DNA from: Bacillota bacterium
GTDB lineage: Bacteria; Bacillota; Sulfobacillia; JAUYEF01
Length of the DNA: 44,885 nucleotides
Reading direction: 5' to 3'
Assembly: GCA_030691635.1 (NCBI GenBank)
Contig: JAUYEF010000099.1
Coordinates: 1-44,885 of the forward strand
Shown here: positions 14,923 to 24,014 of the stretch, piece after piece
How positions within the stretch are numbered: the stretch's first letter is position 1
Layout: each line of letters starts with the position of its first letter
Program-made: the position numbers and the translations under genes
The notes under the pieces: generated by a model
Told to the model about the DNA's origin: nothing
What the model saw: only the letters and a program-made list of their open reading frames with translations
Databases searched by the model: none

Positions 14923-16317
14923 CTAAAGACGTATTCTCTGCCATTTGCCGGATCGAAAACGCATCCAGGCGAGTGCCGCCCGGAGCGCCCAGTCCGCAAG
15001 CATCACTGCCCACGCTGCGCTCAGTCCCAGGCCCAGTCGCCTGACCACCAGGAATGTGACCGGCACGCGGATGGCCCAGGTCCCAACAAGGGTTATGAGC
15101 ATCGCGCTCCTCGTGTCGCCCGCGCCGCGCAGAGCGCCAGTGAAAACCTCCGTGGTGCCCACAAAGAACTGGGAGAAGCCGGCGATCCTGAGGGCCACAG
15201 CGCCGGTCGACACGACCGCCGGCTCGGCCGTGAAGAGGCCTATGTAGAAGCGCGGGAAGAGGATGAATGTCAGGCCCAGGGTGGCCATGAGCCCTGCTCC
15301 GATCTGCCAGGCCGCCAGCGCGCCCTGGCGTGCCCTGTGGGGGTCCCGGGCCCCGAGTGACTGTCCTGTGACTATTGACGCCGCTATCGCGAACCCGTAC
15401 CCTGGCATGAAGGACAACGATTCGGAAGTCGCGACTATCTGGTAAGCGGCCAGAGCGCTCGACCCGAGCACTCCGATGAGCACCATGTTCACCGTCCTTG
15501 CGCCATCCATGAGAAGCGATTCGAGCCCGGCAGGCAACGACAGCCTGAGCAGCCGGACCAGGTCCCCCCTGTCCGGCCTGGCCAGATCGCGGAAGGCCAC
15601 AGTCGCCGGGGCGCCGCTGCGGAACAACACCCAGGCGGACAGCACAAACCCGAGGAGCATTCCAAGCACTGGCGCCAGGGCCGCCCCGTACAGTTCGAGC
15701 CTGGGTAGAGGCCCCCAGCCGAAGATGAGAACGTATTCGGCCACCACGCTGACCGCATTGGAGGTGGCAGTGATGTAGAGAGGGGTCCTGGTGTTCCCGT
15801 GCCCTCGAAGCACGCCGCTGGCCGTCAGGTTGAAGACCATGAGCGGGATGCCGTAACTGACCGTCCTGCCGTAGAGCAGGGACGCGGTGAACACTTCGGG
15901 TGTCACGCCGGCAAGCCTCAGGACAAGCGGGAGCACCGCCCTGACCGCCACAAAGCCTGCCGCTCCCAGCGCCAGAGCAAGCAGCACCGCCTGGCCGGAG
16001 GCCGCCCTGGCACGCTCATCCTGCCCGGCTCCGACGTATCGCGCGACCAGCGCGGTCGCCCCGACCCCAACCGAGGCGAACACGAACGTGATCATGTAGA
16101 AGACCTGGCCGCCGAGCGCCACCGCGGCGAGGGGTGTTGAACCGAGCCGTGCGACAAGCGCAGTGTCCACAACCCACACTGACATGTGCAGCAGCATTTC
16201 GAGGACTGCCGGCCAGGCCAGGCTGAAGACCTGCCTCCGTAGCGCCGGCATGCCGGCCGGAGCCTGTGCGTCTCTCTTGTCCAGGGCTTCGGGCAAATCG
16301 CTGACCTCCGGGGACAA
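14923..16317 (-). CDS. MATE-family multidrug/Na+ or H+ antiporter
   Basis: A 464-residue protein with about 12 membrane helices in two similar halves, typical of MATE exporters of organic cations. Recognisable segments include W-P-A-V-L-E-M-L-L-H-M in helix 1, A-L-V-A-R-Y-V-G-A-G-Q and the second-half counterpart V-T-G-Q-S-L-G-A-R-D-P. The long frame begins with TTG, but a TTG at 16296 has GGAGG 8 nt upstream and is the better start (457 residues). It lies 3 bp behind the methyltransferase gene, so the two are probably co-transcribed. Substrate unknown. Confidence 0.92.
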   Translation of the reverse strand: MSPEVSDLPEALDKRDAQAPAGMPALRRQVFSLAWPAVLEMLLHMSVWVVDTALVARLGSTPLAAVALGGQVFYMITFVFASVGVGATALVARYVGAGQDERARAASGQAVLLALALGAAGFVAVRAVLPLVLRLAGVTPEVFTASLLYGRTVSYGIPLMVFNLTASGVLRGHGNTRTPLYITATSNAVSVVAEYVLIFGWGPLPRLELYGAALAPVLGMLLGFVLSAWVLFRSGAPATVAFRDLARPDRGDLVRLLRLSLPAGLESLLMDGARTVNMVLIGVLGSSALAAYQIVATSESLSFMPGYGFAIAASIVTGQSLGARDPHRARQGALAAWQIGAGLMATLGLTFILFPRFYIGLFTAEPAVVSTGAVALRIAGFSQFFVGTTEVFTGALRGAGDTRSAMLITLVGTWAIRVPVTFLVVRRLGLGLSAAWAVMLADWALRAALAWMRFRSGKWQRIRL

Positions 16318-16320
16318 TCG

Positions 16321-17175
16321 CTACACCCTCGCGACGAAGTACAGGCGCGGGCTCTCCGGCCTCGCGGGTTGTCTGGCATAGGCTTCGTACACGGTAACCC
16401 GGCCAAAGCCTGCTTTGTCGAGGCAGGCCTGGACCTCGGCAGGGGAATACGCCCGCTCTTCATGGATCTCCTGGAAGCGCCGGTACAGCTCTCCTTCCTT
16501 CACAAAGCCGGAGAGACGCACCTGCCACGTCTTCGTTCTTGGCACCCACCTGTCTTGCCAGAAAAGGATGATCTGGTCACCCTTCTCAAACATCGTGGCG
16601 GGCTTGTTGTGCGACCGGGCCAGTTGGCACTCGGTGTTGACATCGAAGACGAAGACACCGCCACGTTTCAGGTGATCCCGGGCGCAAATGAACGCCTGGG
16701 CGAGGTCCTCTTGAGAACGGAGGTAGTTGATGCTGTCGTAGAGGCAGGTGATGACATGGAATTGCCGGCCGAGGTCGAAAGCCCGCATGTCACCGTGGAT
16801 GTAATCCACAGGGACCGGCATGGCGGACCGGTCAGAGCGCATCTCCTGCGGTGGCACAAGGTCCTGCGTCTTCTTGCGCGCCACATCCAGCATCTGCGGT
16901 GAGATATCGAGCCCTGTGACTCGATAGCCCCGGCGGGCCATCGCAAGCGAGACATTACCGGTCCCGCACGCCAGGTCGAGAAGGTCCTTCCCACGAACGC
17001 CTTCGGCCTGGATGAGCCCCGTGACGTAGTCGGCCCACATCTCATAGTCGACATCGTGCATGACCCAGTCGTAGATGTGGGCGAACTCGCTATACGCAGG
17101 ACTGATGTCCTCACACGTACTCTCGTTCTGCCTTTTCATAAGATGATTAAGGGCCAGCGTGCTCGCTGGCCCCAC
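16321..17175 (-). CDS. Class I SAM-dependent methyltransferase
   Basis: A 284-residue Rossmann-fold methyltransferase. Motif I L-L-D-L-A-C-G-T-G-N-V-S, motif II G-L-D-I-S-P-Q-M-L and the motif around Y-I-H-G-D-M-R-A-F-D are clear; the C-terminal half (F-V-F-D-V-N-T, then a beta-sheet region) resembles small-molecule methyltransferases. The GTG at 17175 has AAGGGTGG upstream but reads through a hairpin at 17151-17172; the ATG at 17139 avoids the hairpin but lacks a ribosome binding site, so the start is open. The MATE gene follows after 3 bp: methylation and export of one compound is possible. Confidence 0.88.
   Translation of the reverse strand: MGPASTLALNHLMKRQNESTCEDISPAYSEFAHIYDWVMHDVDYEMWADYVTGLIQAEGVRGKDLLDLACGTGNVSLAMARRGYRVTGLDISPQMLDVARKKTQDLVPPQEMRSDRSAMPVPVDYIHGDMRAFDLGRQFHVITCLYDSINYLRSQEDLAQAFICARDHLKRGGVFVFDVNTECQLARSHNKPATMFEKGDQIILFWQDRWVPRTKTWQVRLSGFVKEGELYRRFQEIHEERAYSPAEVQACLDKAGFGRVTVYEAYARQPARPESPRLYFVARV
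17151..17172 (-). terminator. Hairpin between ftsH and the methyltransferase
   Basis: GGGCCAGCG (17151-17159) pairs with CGCTGGCCC (17164-17172). On the minus strand the stem is followed by TTAATCATCTT, 27 bp behind the ftsH stop codon. It is a plausible intrinsic terminator, though it would lie inside the methyltransferase frame if that gene starts at 17175. Confidence 0.6.
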
Positions 17176-17198
17176 TTTGCCACCCTTCTGCCCGGTGC

Positions 17199-18998
17199 TT
17201 AGCTCGCCTTGTCAAGGCTCTTGAGGAGCGCTTCGAGCTCATCCCCTTCAAGAGTCTCCTTTTCGAGCAGCGTCTCGGCAATCCTGTCAAGCTTGTGCCG
17301 GTTCCGCATCAATATCTCCCTGGCCTTGTTATGGCACTGGATGATCAGAGAGTGCACTTCCTTGTCTATCGCCGCCGCGACCTCTTCCGAGTAGTTCCGG
17401 TCTCGCGCGATATCGCGGCCCAGGAAGACCAGGTCCTGCTTCGTGCCGAAGGCTATCGGGCCGAGGTCCTCGCTCATACCGAACTCCATGATCATCTTGC
17501 GGACCATCTTGGTCGACTTATCCAGGTCGTCAGAGGCGCCGCTGGAGAGTTCGTTGAACACCATCTCTTCCGCGGCGCGACCGGCCAGCGTGGACGTGAG
17601 CCTGTCCAGGATCTCCGCCTTGGTCACCAGGTACCTGTCCTCGAGCGGCAGCTGGAGCACGTAACCAAGCGCTCCGCCTCGCGGCACGATCGATATCTTG
17701 TGCACGGGGTCGCTGTTCGGCAGCATCTGCGCCACCAGGGCGTGAGCCGCCTCGTGGAACGCGATTATCTTCTTCTCCTTCTCGCTTATCACGCGAGTCT
17801 TCTTCTGAGGCCCGGCGATGACTCTGTCGATAGCCTCTTCCAGCTCCGACATCGTGATCTTGCGCTGGCGCTTGCGCGCTGCCAGAAGAGCCGCCTCGTT
17901 GGCGAGGTTCTCTATGTCCGCGCCCGTGAAGCCCGGGGTCCGCCTCGCGATGACCTCGAGGTCGACGTCCTTCTCGAGCGGCTTGCCCCTTGTGTGCACT
18001 CTGAGGATGGCCACCCGCTCTTTCCGGTCAGGCTTGTCGATGACCACCTGCCGGTCGAACCGGCCCGGCCTCAGGAGCGCCGGATCGAGGATATCGGGCC
18101 TGTTTGTCGCGGCTATCACGATTACGCCTTCATTCACGCTGAAGCCGTCCATCTCGACGAGCAGCTGGTTCAGCGTCTGCTCACGCTCGTCGTGCCCACC
18201 GCCGTACCCTGCGCCTCTCTGGCGGCCGACCGCGTCGATCTCGTCGACGAACACTATGCAAGGCGAGTTCTTCTTCGCCTGGTCAAAAAGGTCTCTGACC
18301 CTGGACGCGCCGACGCCCACGAACATCTCCACGAAATCCGAGCCACTTATGGTGAAGAACGGGACGCCCGCCTCACCGGCGACAGCCCTCGCGACATGGG
18401 TCTTGCCGGTGCCGGGCGCGCCGTAGAGCAGCACGCCTTTCGGGATGCGCGCGCCCATCTCGAGGTATCTCTTGGGGTGCTTCAGGAAGTCCACGATTTC
18501 CTGGAGCTCTTCCTTCACCTCTTCGTATCCCGCGACGTCGGCGAATGTGGCCTTCTTCTTGTCGTTCGACAGAAGCTTCGCCCGGCTGCGCCCGAACTGC
18601 ATCACACGGTTCCCGCTGCCCTGCGTCTGCTGCATGATAAACATGAAAGCGCCAACCACGATGGCCACCGGCAACATGGTGGAAAGCAGACTTGTCCACC
18701 AAGGTGGCTGCGGCGGCAGCTCAAAGGTCGTCGCAACGCCCTTTTCGTCCAGGAGCGCCCAGATGGAAGGATCGTCGGGAATGACGGTCTTGAACTCGGT
18801 GCCATCCTTGAGCTTGCCTGTGACGGTCTTCTCGATTATCTTGACTTCCGATACTCTGGAGTCTTTCAGGGCCTTCGTGAACTCTGTGTAGGTCATCTCT
18901 TTCTTGGCGGGCCCCTGGCCCTGGAAGAAGTTCACCATGGCGATGGACACAAATAGCAGAAGGACGTACAGCAATACGCTGCGTAGCACCTTGTTCAC
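17199..18998 (-). CDS. ftsH: ATP-dependent zinc metalloprotease FtsH
   Basis: A membrane-anchored hexameric AAA+ protease for membrane and regulatory proteins. Two membrane helices flank a short extracytoplasmic domain (about residues 4-22 and 106-122). The AAA domain has Walker A G193-A-P-G-T-G-K-T, Walker B V-F-V-D-E-I-D at 249-255 and the second region of homology A-T-N-R-P-D; the zinc motif H415-E-A-A-H is followed by the acidic third ligand region. The Walker A has Ala where Pro is usual. A GTG at 18998 with GGAGG 7 nt upstream gives the normal M-N-K-V-L-R start; an ATG two codons earlier is possible. It follows tilS directly; hpt, normally between them, is absent. Confidence 0.97.
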   Translation of the reverse strand: MNKVLRSVLLYVLLLFVSIAMVNFFQGQGPAKKEMTYTEFTKALKDSRVSEVKIIEKTVTGKLKDGTEFKTVIPDDPSIWALLDEKGVATTFELPPQPPWWTSLLSTMLPVAIVVGAFMFIMQQTQGSGNRVMQFGRSRAKLLSNDKKKATFADVAGYEEVKEELQEIVDFLKHPKRYLEMGARIPKGVLLYGAPGTGKTHVARAVAGEAGVPFFTISGSDFVEMFVGVGASRVRDLFDQAKKNSPCIVFVDEIDAVGRQRGAGYGGGHDEREQTLNQLLVEMDGFSVNEGVIVIAATNRPDILDPALLRPGRFDRQVVIDKPDRKERVAILRVHTRGKPLEKDVDLEVIARRTPGFTGADIENLANEAALLAARKRQRKITMSELEEAIDRVIAGPQKKTRVISEKEKKIIAFHEAAHALVAQMLPNSDPVHKISIVPRGGALGYVLQLPLEDRYLVTKAEILDRLTSTLAGRAAEEMVFNELSSGASDDLDKSTKMVRKMIMEFGMSEDLGPIAFGTKQDLVFLGRDIARDRNYSEEVAAAIDKEVHSLIIQCHNKAREILMRNRHKLDRIAETLLEKETLEGDELEALLKSLDKAS

Positions 18999-19104
18999 CC
19001 TCATCCCTCCTTCCTCCAGCATGAAATGCTTATCAATTGTATCACATCGAGCCCTCCGAACACAATTATGCCGGAGCCGGGGCGGCGTCTACACAAAAGC
19101 GCAA

Positions 19105-20538
19105 CTAGCAGGCCTTTTCTAGTCTCAAGACCAGCACTTCTCCGGTCGTGCCGGTCACCCTGACACGGTGGTCGATTCGTAATCCGCCAAGCCACAGTAT
19201 ATTACCATGAGCGTCCACGAAAATGGGGACTGTATCGCGCTCTGCCAACGGAATCTGCTGTGATATGAGGAAGTCCTTCACTTTCTTGGTTCCCTGCATC
19301 CCCAACGGCGAAAAAGCGTCACCGTCGCGTCGCTGCCTTGCCACAACGGGAAGCGAGATCTTGCCGAAATCCAAGTAGGCCCGGTCAGGATCATCATTGG
19401 CGGTGGGGTCTTCCCCGAGCGAAGCCCGTTCGATCACACGTGCCTCCACGAAGCGCCTGGCAGGCGCGAGAAGCGTCCTGCCCGGGCACGCGATTTCCAC
19501 CGGCTCCCAGCATACCGGCTCGCCGTGGCCCGGATGCACGTCACAAACCTCAAAACTGAGCCACCCGCGCTTGTTCCTGACGGTGATTCCACCGGGAAGT
19601 TCACACGCTCCGGCGCGCCCGTTGGCCACGTCGAGCGCCGCATCGATATGGTCTCTGTTGATGCGCAGGAGGTCGCCTTTTGCCTTCTCGATCGCCTGCC
19701 TGGCCAGATACCGCTGGCCGGCGCGAGAAAGCGGTGTGACGAACGACGCCCTTACCCGGGCGCCGCGCCCGGTCACTTCTATGCTATCCACGAGGCCGGG
19801 GACTCGCTCCTCGAACAGCTCCAGCTGCTCGCGGAGCAGTTCGGCCAGCCGGGCGATCGCATCTTCAGCAGACGGGTTGATCTCCTTCAGCAGTGGCATG
19901 ACTCTCAGCCGCATGAAATTCCTGGCGTAGTCCGGTTTCAGGTTCGTCGGGTCCGTCCGGAACTCGAGCCCGTGGCGCTCGATGTATTCCATGATCTCCT
20001 GGCGCGAAGTCCCGAGGAGTGGTCTGACAAGCGTCACCGGGCCGAGCCCGCTCTCCGTCACGAACCTGCGTTTCGGCCATATGCCACAAAGCCCACTGGG
20101 GCCGGTGCCGCGCACCAGCCTGAGCAGCACCGTCTCTGCCTGGTCGTCAAGGTTCTGGCCGACCGCCACCGTGCCTGCGCCGGCTTTGATCGCCTCCTCG
20201 ACCAGGATCTCGTATCGCCCCTGCCTCGCCGCCTCCTGCACCCCGAGCCCGGCGCGTGCGCAAAGAGCGCGCACATCGAGCCGTCGCACGACCGCCGGCA
20301 CGCCCAGCCTGATGCACAAACTCTCGCAGAAGCCCGCGTCTTCATCGGACTGGCTGCCCCGCAACATGTGATTGACATGCACTGCGGACAGCGTAACGCC
20401 GTAATCAGGCGTCAGGTGCAGCAGGAAATGGAGCATGGCCACGGAATCCGGCCCGCCCGACAGAGCTACCAGGGCCCTCTCCCCCCTGGGCAAGAGCCTG
20501 TACGACTCGATTGTCGCAAGACATGTATCCTCAAGCAC
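19105..20538 (-). CDS. tilS: tRNA(Ile)-lysidine synthetase
   Basis: It converts the wobble cytidine of tRNA-Ile(CAU) to lysidine so that AUA is read as isoleucine; essential in most bacteria. The PP-loop S27-G-G-P-D-S binds ATP, with V-H-V-N-H-M-L-R-G, the N-L-D-D-Q-A-E-T motif and the R-P-L-L segment following; the TilS substrate-binding and C-terminal domains fill out 477 residues. The gene sits between spoIIE and ftsH as in many Firmicutes. A spoIIE terminator at 20681-20715 implies its own promoter in the 20539-20680 stretch, where I see no clear -35/-10 pair. Confidence 0.96.
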   Translation of the reverse strand: MLEDTCLATIESYRLLPRGERALVALSGGPDSVAMLHFLLHLTPDYGVTLSAVHVNHMLRGSQSDEDAGFCESLCIRLGVPAVVRRLDVRALCARAGLGVQEAARQGRYEILVEEAIKAGAGTVAVGQNLDDQAETVLLRLVRGTGPSGLCGIWPKRRFVTESGLGPVTLVRPLLGTSRQEIMEYIERHGLEFRTDPTNLKPDYARNFMRLRVMPLLKEINPSAEDAIARLAELLREQLELFEERVPGLVDSIEVTGRGARVRASFVTPLSRAGQRYLARQAIEKAKGDLLRINRDHIDAALDVANGRAGACELPGGITVRNKRGWLSFEVCDVHPGHGEPVCWEPVEIACPGRTLLAPARRFVEARVIERASLGEDPTANDDPDRAYLDFGKISLPVVARQRRDGDAFSPLGMQGTKKVKDFLISQQIPLAERDTVPIFVDAHGNILWLGGLRIDHRVRVTGTTGEVLVLRLEKAC

Positions 20539-20680
20539 CTGAAGTTACCTCAACTGCATATGATTGGCAATACCGCGCTCCAGCATTCGTGTTTCGGGCG
20601 TCGCAGTCCTCTCTGGGCGGCCTGGACCACAGCAAGCTCCCTGCTGGCGCCCAGCTTCTAATGAATCGTACGGCTTTCCC

Positions 20681-20715
20681 AAATTAAAAAGGGGTGAGGC
20701 ATTGCTGCCGCACCC
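20681..20715 (-). terminator. Rho-independent terminator after spoIIE
   Basis: On the minus strand GGGTGCGGCA-GCAA-TGCCTCACCC forms a 10-bp stem with one mismatch and a GNRA-type loop, followed by a CTTTTTAATTT tail. It starts 22 bp behind the spoIIE stop codon. Confidence 0.85.
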
Positions 20716-20736
20716 AGAGCAGGGGTTGGGAGAGGC

Positions 20737-23010
20737 TTAGTCAGCAGGTTCCTTCGGCCTTGCGTCAAGGAACCTCACCGCGACGATAGTCACGTCGTCC
20801 GTGGTGTCCTTGCCCGCCTCGAGAACCTTGTCCAGGAGCCGGCCGGAGACTTCGTCGGCATGCTGGACTTTGAGCCGCGCCATGAAGTTGGCGAAGGGTT
20901 CATCCTTCTTGGTGCTGCGCACCCACTGCATGGCGCCGTCGGATAACATCACAAGCACGTCCCCGGCCTTGAGCAACTTCCGGGTCTTGTCCGCTTCAGA
21001 TTGTCCAACTATACCTATTGGCAACGACGATGCGGTCAGAACCACAACCTCGCCGTTTCTCTTGATGAAACTCGGAGCCGCCGAGCGCTTTATGAACTCG
21101 CCTTCGCCAGTGGCGAGATCTACCAGGGCCATGTCTACGGTGGCGAACGTATCCTCCGGGAACTTCAGACGGACGAAGCTCGACGCCACCTCGACCGCAA
21201 GGTCCGGGTCAAACCCGTTGTCCAGCAACTGGTCCAGGAGAGCCACGGTCGCCCTGGACTCGAGCGCTGCCGAGGGCCCGGTCCCCATCCCGTCGCTGAG
21301 TATCAGGACGAGTCTCTGGTCGCCGGTCTCCTTGTGCAGCACGCTGTCTCCGCAGATGATGCTGCCCGCCTTGGCCTTCCTGGCTATCGAGATCTCATAG
21401 TCCATCGCCCGGGGCCGGTCCAGCGGCGGCAGGGGCATCACCCTGACCTCACCCGCCAGCCCGTCCACGACTTCGGAAATGCCCCTGAGCTGGAGCGCCA
21501 TGACGTCCTTTACCTCGCCGGTGCGGGACATCCAGACACGATGCGCCTTCGTGAGGTCGGCTATGTACGTGATCGCCAGCACCATGTAGCTTCCGCGCGG
21601 GCAGTCTTCGCGGAACTCGGACGGCAGGTCTTCCTGCTTCAGCGCCGCGCTGGCCTCGACTCGCTTCAGCAGTTCGCTGAGCGCCCCGTACTTCTTGAAG
21701 AAACTCCCATTCCAGCACGTCTGGTATTTCTCGCACGGTTCGCATACCCTGTGCGCAAGCCTTTCGAAGTGCCACGGAAGCTCGCGGTCGCTGGAGTCCG
21801 TCGCAGCGATATGTGAATAGGACCGGGAGAGCTCCCGCAGGATCCGGGCGAACTCATGAAGCCTGATAGCGATGATCTCGCCCAGCTTCGGGCCTTGCGG
21901 CGCGTGTTCCGTGCCGTTCTGCCCCAACATCCAGGCGACTTGCCTGGGCAGTTTGGTCGCCAGGAACGCCGCCCCGGCGACAGCGATCTCGATCACCAGT
22001 TTCGTCAGGCCCATCGTGCTCTCGACAGGCACCGTGAGGGCAAGCGCCCCGAGGGCGAAGCCCGTGATCGAGCCAGCCTTGCCTGCGCTCTTCAAGATGC
22101 CTGCGGCGAGCCCAGCCAGGGCCTGCGTTCCCACAAGGCCCGGGGCCATCGGCCTCGACAGCGCGCCCACCAGTCCGACACACGCGCCTGCGGCGGCGCC
22201 GATCCCCGGCCCGCCAGCGTGAGCGAGCGAAAGAGTCACGAAGCTCCCGACAATGTTCCTGAGCTCGACCGGACCGATCCGTATCTCCGAAACCCCTGCC
22301 GTTGCAGACGCAGCCAGGATGCATAAGGATGCCATTTCCGCCTGGCCGAGCCGCCTCTGGGGGCTCTTGACGAGGGGCGCGACAGTGATGAAGGCCATCG
22401 TCAGGCCTGCGATCGCCATGGACTCAAGCCCGGCCATCAAGAAAGTGTAAGGTGACGCTGAACTCAGCGCCGCCCAGGTCACCGAGGACACCAGCCCCAC
22501 CGCGCCTGCTATCAAAGATGCTTTCAGCACCATACCTGGCTTTCCGCGGAGGGCCATGCTCCTGTACACGGAGCTCAACAGCAGCGCGCTCAGGGTCACG
22601 ACAGCGACTCTGCCTGGCAGGCGCGTCGTCGCGGCGCCCACGATGAGGGCAAGCGCGACCGCCACAGTCTTCTCAGGCATGGCGATCGCTATCGCGGCGT
22701 AGTACGCCGGTCCGAACGGCCACAGCACTCCGAGCACAGTGGCGCGTGCCATGAGGGCCCCCAGCGCCGCCAGACCGACCGCCGCACGGTCAAGCGCCTG
22801 CGGCCTCGTGCTCCTGCGCCCAGTGCCACGTATGGCGCCGCGGGCGGTGTTGCCACGTGCGGTGCTACCACGGACAAAACTGCCACGAACTGCGTCACGG
22901 ACAGCGTCACGATGGACGATGCGCAGCGGGCGTCGCTTCTTGCGCATTTCGCTGGGCTTCAGTTCGAGCGCTGGATGGGGCTTCTTTAGCATCGGGCCAC
23001 ACACTCGCAT
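20737..23010 (-). CDS. spoIIE: Stage II sporulation protein E (PP2C-type phosphatase)
   Basis: It dephosphorylates the anti-anti-sigma factor SpoIIAA at the polar septum and so switches on sigma-F in the forespore; its presence marks an endospore former. At 757 residues it is slightly shorter than the Bacillus protein. Order: a basic cytoplasmic N terminus, about ten membrane helices (roughly residues 75-345), a Cys-containing middle region (H-R-V-C-E-P-C-E-K-Y-Q-T-C-W) and the C-terminal phosphatase with G-D-S, S-D-G-M-G-T-G and the final D-D-V-T metal-binding motif. Odd feature: residues about 34-62 are an Arg-Gly pentapeptide repeat. No good ribosome binding site precedes the ATG at 23010. 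Confidence 0.95.
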   Translation of the reverse strand: MRVCGPMLKKPHPALELKPSEMRKKRRPLRIVHRDAVRDAVRGSFVRGSTARGNTARGAIRGTGRRSTRPQALDRAAVGLAALGALMARATVLGVLWPFGPAYYAAIAIAMPEKTVAVALALIVGAATTRLPGRVAVVTLSALLLSSVYRSMALRGKPGMVLKASLIAGAVGLVSSVTWAALSSASPYTFLMAGLESMAIAGLTMAFITVAPLVKSPQRRLGQAEMASLCILAASATAGVSEIRIGPVELRNIVGSFVTLSLAHAGGPGIGAAAGACVGLVGALSRPMAPGLVGTQALAGLAAGILKSAGKAGSITGFALGALALTVPVESTMGLTKLVIEIAVAGAAFLATKLPRQVAWMLGQNGTEHAPQGPKLGEIIAIRLHEFARILRELSRSYSHIAATDSSDRELPWHFERLAHRVCEPCEKYQTCWNGSFFKKYGALSELLKRVEASAALKQEDLPSEFREDCPRGSYMVLAITYIADLTKAHRVWMSRTGEVKDVMALQLRGISEVVDGLAGEVRVMPLPPLDRPRAMDYEISIARKAKAGSIICGDSVLHKETGDQRLVLILSDGMGTGPSAALESRATVALLDQLLDNGFDPDLAVEVASSFVRLKFPEDTFATVDMALVDLATGEGEFIKRSAAPSFIKRNGEVVVLTASSLPIGIVGQSEADKTRKLLKAGDVLVMLSDGAMQWVRSTKKDEPFANFMARLKVQHADEVSGRLLDKVLEAGKDTTDDVTIVAVRFLDARPKEPAD
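22835..22906. repeat. 15-bp tandem repeat coding the Arg-Gly pentapeptides of SpoIIE
   Basis: Degenerate 15-bp units at 22835-22849, 22850-22864, 22865-22879 and 22880-22894, then a 12-bp unit to 22906, share CCACG. In the spoIIE frame they give x-x-x-R-G repeats such as S-T-A-R-G and N-T-A-R-G. Confidence 0.7.
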
Positions 23011-23391
23011 AGGGGACTTGTCCTATGCTAATTGTAGTGTCCCAGCAGGGCACAATCTGTCTAAACGCTGCAACCACGGTACTTATTCGAGCGACACGCA
23101 GTACCACGCAGCTACAGCGTTCGAGCCACATCCCCCCACCGGGGCGGCCCGGCGGTGAGGATTGTAGAGGTGTGGCGCGGGGCGGGGGGTGGCGGGGTAG
23201 GCTACTGCGGCGCATATGTAGCCCTGGAAGTCACTTCTCCGGCGCAACTGCATGCCCGGCAGTCAGTTAGCGGCCACATCTGCATTCCTGGCATACAGGA
23301 GTAGCCTTCGCAGCCGTTTGCCACCAGTCTTGGCCCCAGCATAAGTCTTGCTCCCAGTAGCCAGTCTTGTTCCGGCTGCCAGATATGATGA
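23011..23391. other. Intergenic region upstream of spoIIE
   Basis: Contents seen: an inverted repeat GCATAGG/CCTATGC at 23007-23028 that overlaps the spoIIE start codon; a minus-strand TACAAT -10-like box at 23031-23036 without a good -35; a strongly G-rich stretch at about 23165-23205 on the plus strand; and a 17-20-bp tandem repeat at 23324-23396. No open reading frame with coding character and no RNA gene is recognisable. Confidence 0.5.
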
Positions 23392-23396
23392 CTACC
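23324..23396. repeat. Four-unit 17-20-bp tandem repeat at the 3' end of pcp
   Basis: Units at 23324-23343, 23344-23360, 23361-23378 and 23379-23396. The first three share AGTCTTG-N2-CC; the last is diverged and overlaps the pcp stop codon at 23392-23394. Confidence 0.7.
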
Positions 23397-23997
23397 CGCA
23401 GGCCTCGATAGCCCGCGCGACCGCTGCGGCGATGGTCTCTGCCGCCATGCTGGCCACCGAAGGTTTCGCGACAGCCTGCTCCGGCAGGTAAGGGACATGT
23501 ATAAAGCCGACCTTCACAGGCAGGCCCTTGGACGCCACATGGTGCAGCGCGCTGTAGAACACGTGGTTGCACACGAACGTGCCGGCGGAATTGGATACCA
23601 CGGCAGGGATGCCCGCTGCGTTGATCGCCTTCGCGATTTCCTTCACGGGCACAGTGGCCCAGTAACCGATCGGCCCTTCCTTCGCGACCGGTTCGTCTTC
23701 GGGGCGGTTTCCTTCATTGTCCTGGCCCCGAGCATCGTCGAGGTTCAGCGCGAACCTCTCGACCCTGATCGCGGGCGTCGATCCGGCCTGCCCGACGCTC
23801 AGCACGATGTCCGGCCTGAGTTCGTTTATGACCCTGGCGATGTACGCTCCGGACTTGCGGAACACGGTCGGGACTTCCCGCGCAACCACCTCGAAGCGCC
23901 CTATGACTTTCCCATCAAGTACCTTTACGGCCCGCCACGAAGGGTTGACCGGCTCCCCGCCGAACGGTTCGAAGCCAGTAACCAGCGCTCTTGCCAT
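23392..23997 (-). CDS. pcp: Pyrrolidone-carboxylate (pyroglutamyl) peptidase
   Basis: A 201-residue cytoplasmic cysteine peptidase (family C15) that removes N-terminal pyroglutamate from peptides. The opening V-T-G-F-E-P-F-G-G, the V-G-Q-A-G segment, the catalytic Cys in S-N-S-A-G-T-F-V-C-N-H and the catalytic His in G-F-I-H-V-P-Y-L-P are all intact. The ATG at 23997 has GGAGG 7 nt upstream; the longer frame to 24018 would overlap the preceding amidohydrolase gene. It is the last gene of a four-gene minus-strand group. Product supply (pyroglutamate, then glutamate) fits a peptide-fermenting host. Confidence 0.95.
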   Translation of the reverse strand: MARALVTGFEPFGGEPVNPSWRAVKVLDGKVIGRFEVVAREVPTVFRKSGAYIARVINELRPDIVLSVGQAGSTPAIRVERFALNLDDARGQDNEGNRPEDEPVAKEGPIGYWATVPVKEIAKAINAAGIPAVVSNSAGTFVCNHVFYSALHHVASKGLPVKVGFIHVPYLPEQAVAKPSVASMAAETIAAAVARAIEACG

Positions 23998-24014
23998 CGT
24001 CTCGCCTCCACGCA

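Noticed and set aside
20539-20736. tRNA or small RNA gene between tilS and spoIIE
   Set aside because: No cloverleaf, anticodon arm or CCA-adjacent stem can be formed; only the spoIIE terminator is convincing.
23130-23210. G-quadruplex upstream of spoIIE
   Set aside because: Only three clear runs of three or more G with short loops plus a GG pair; not enough for a confident call.
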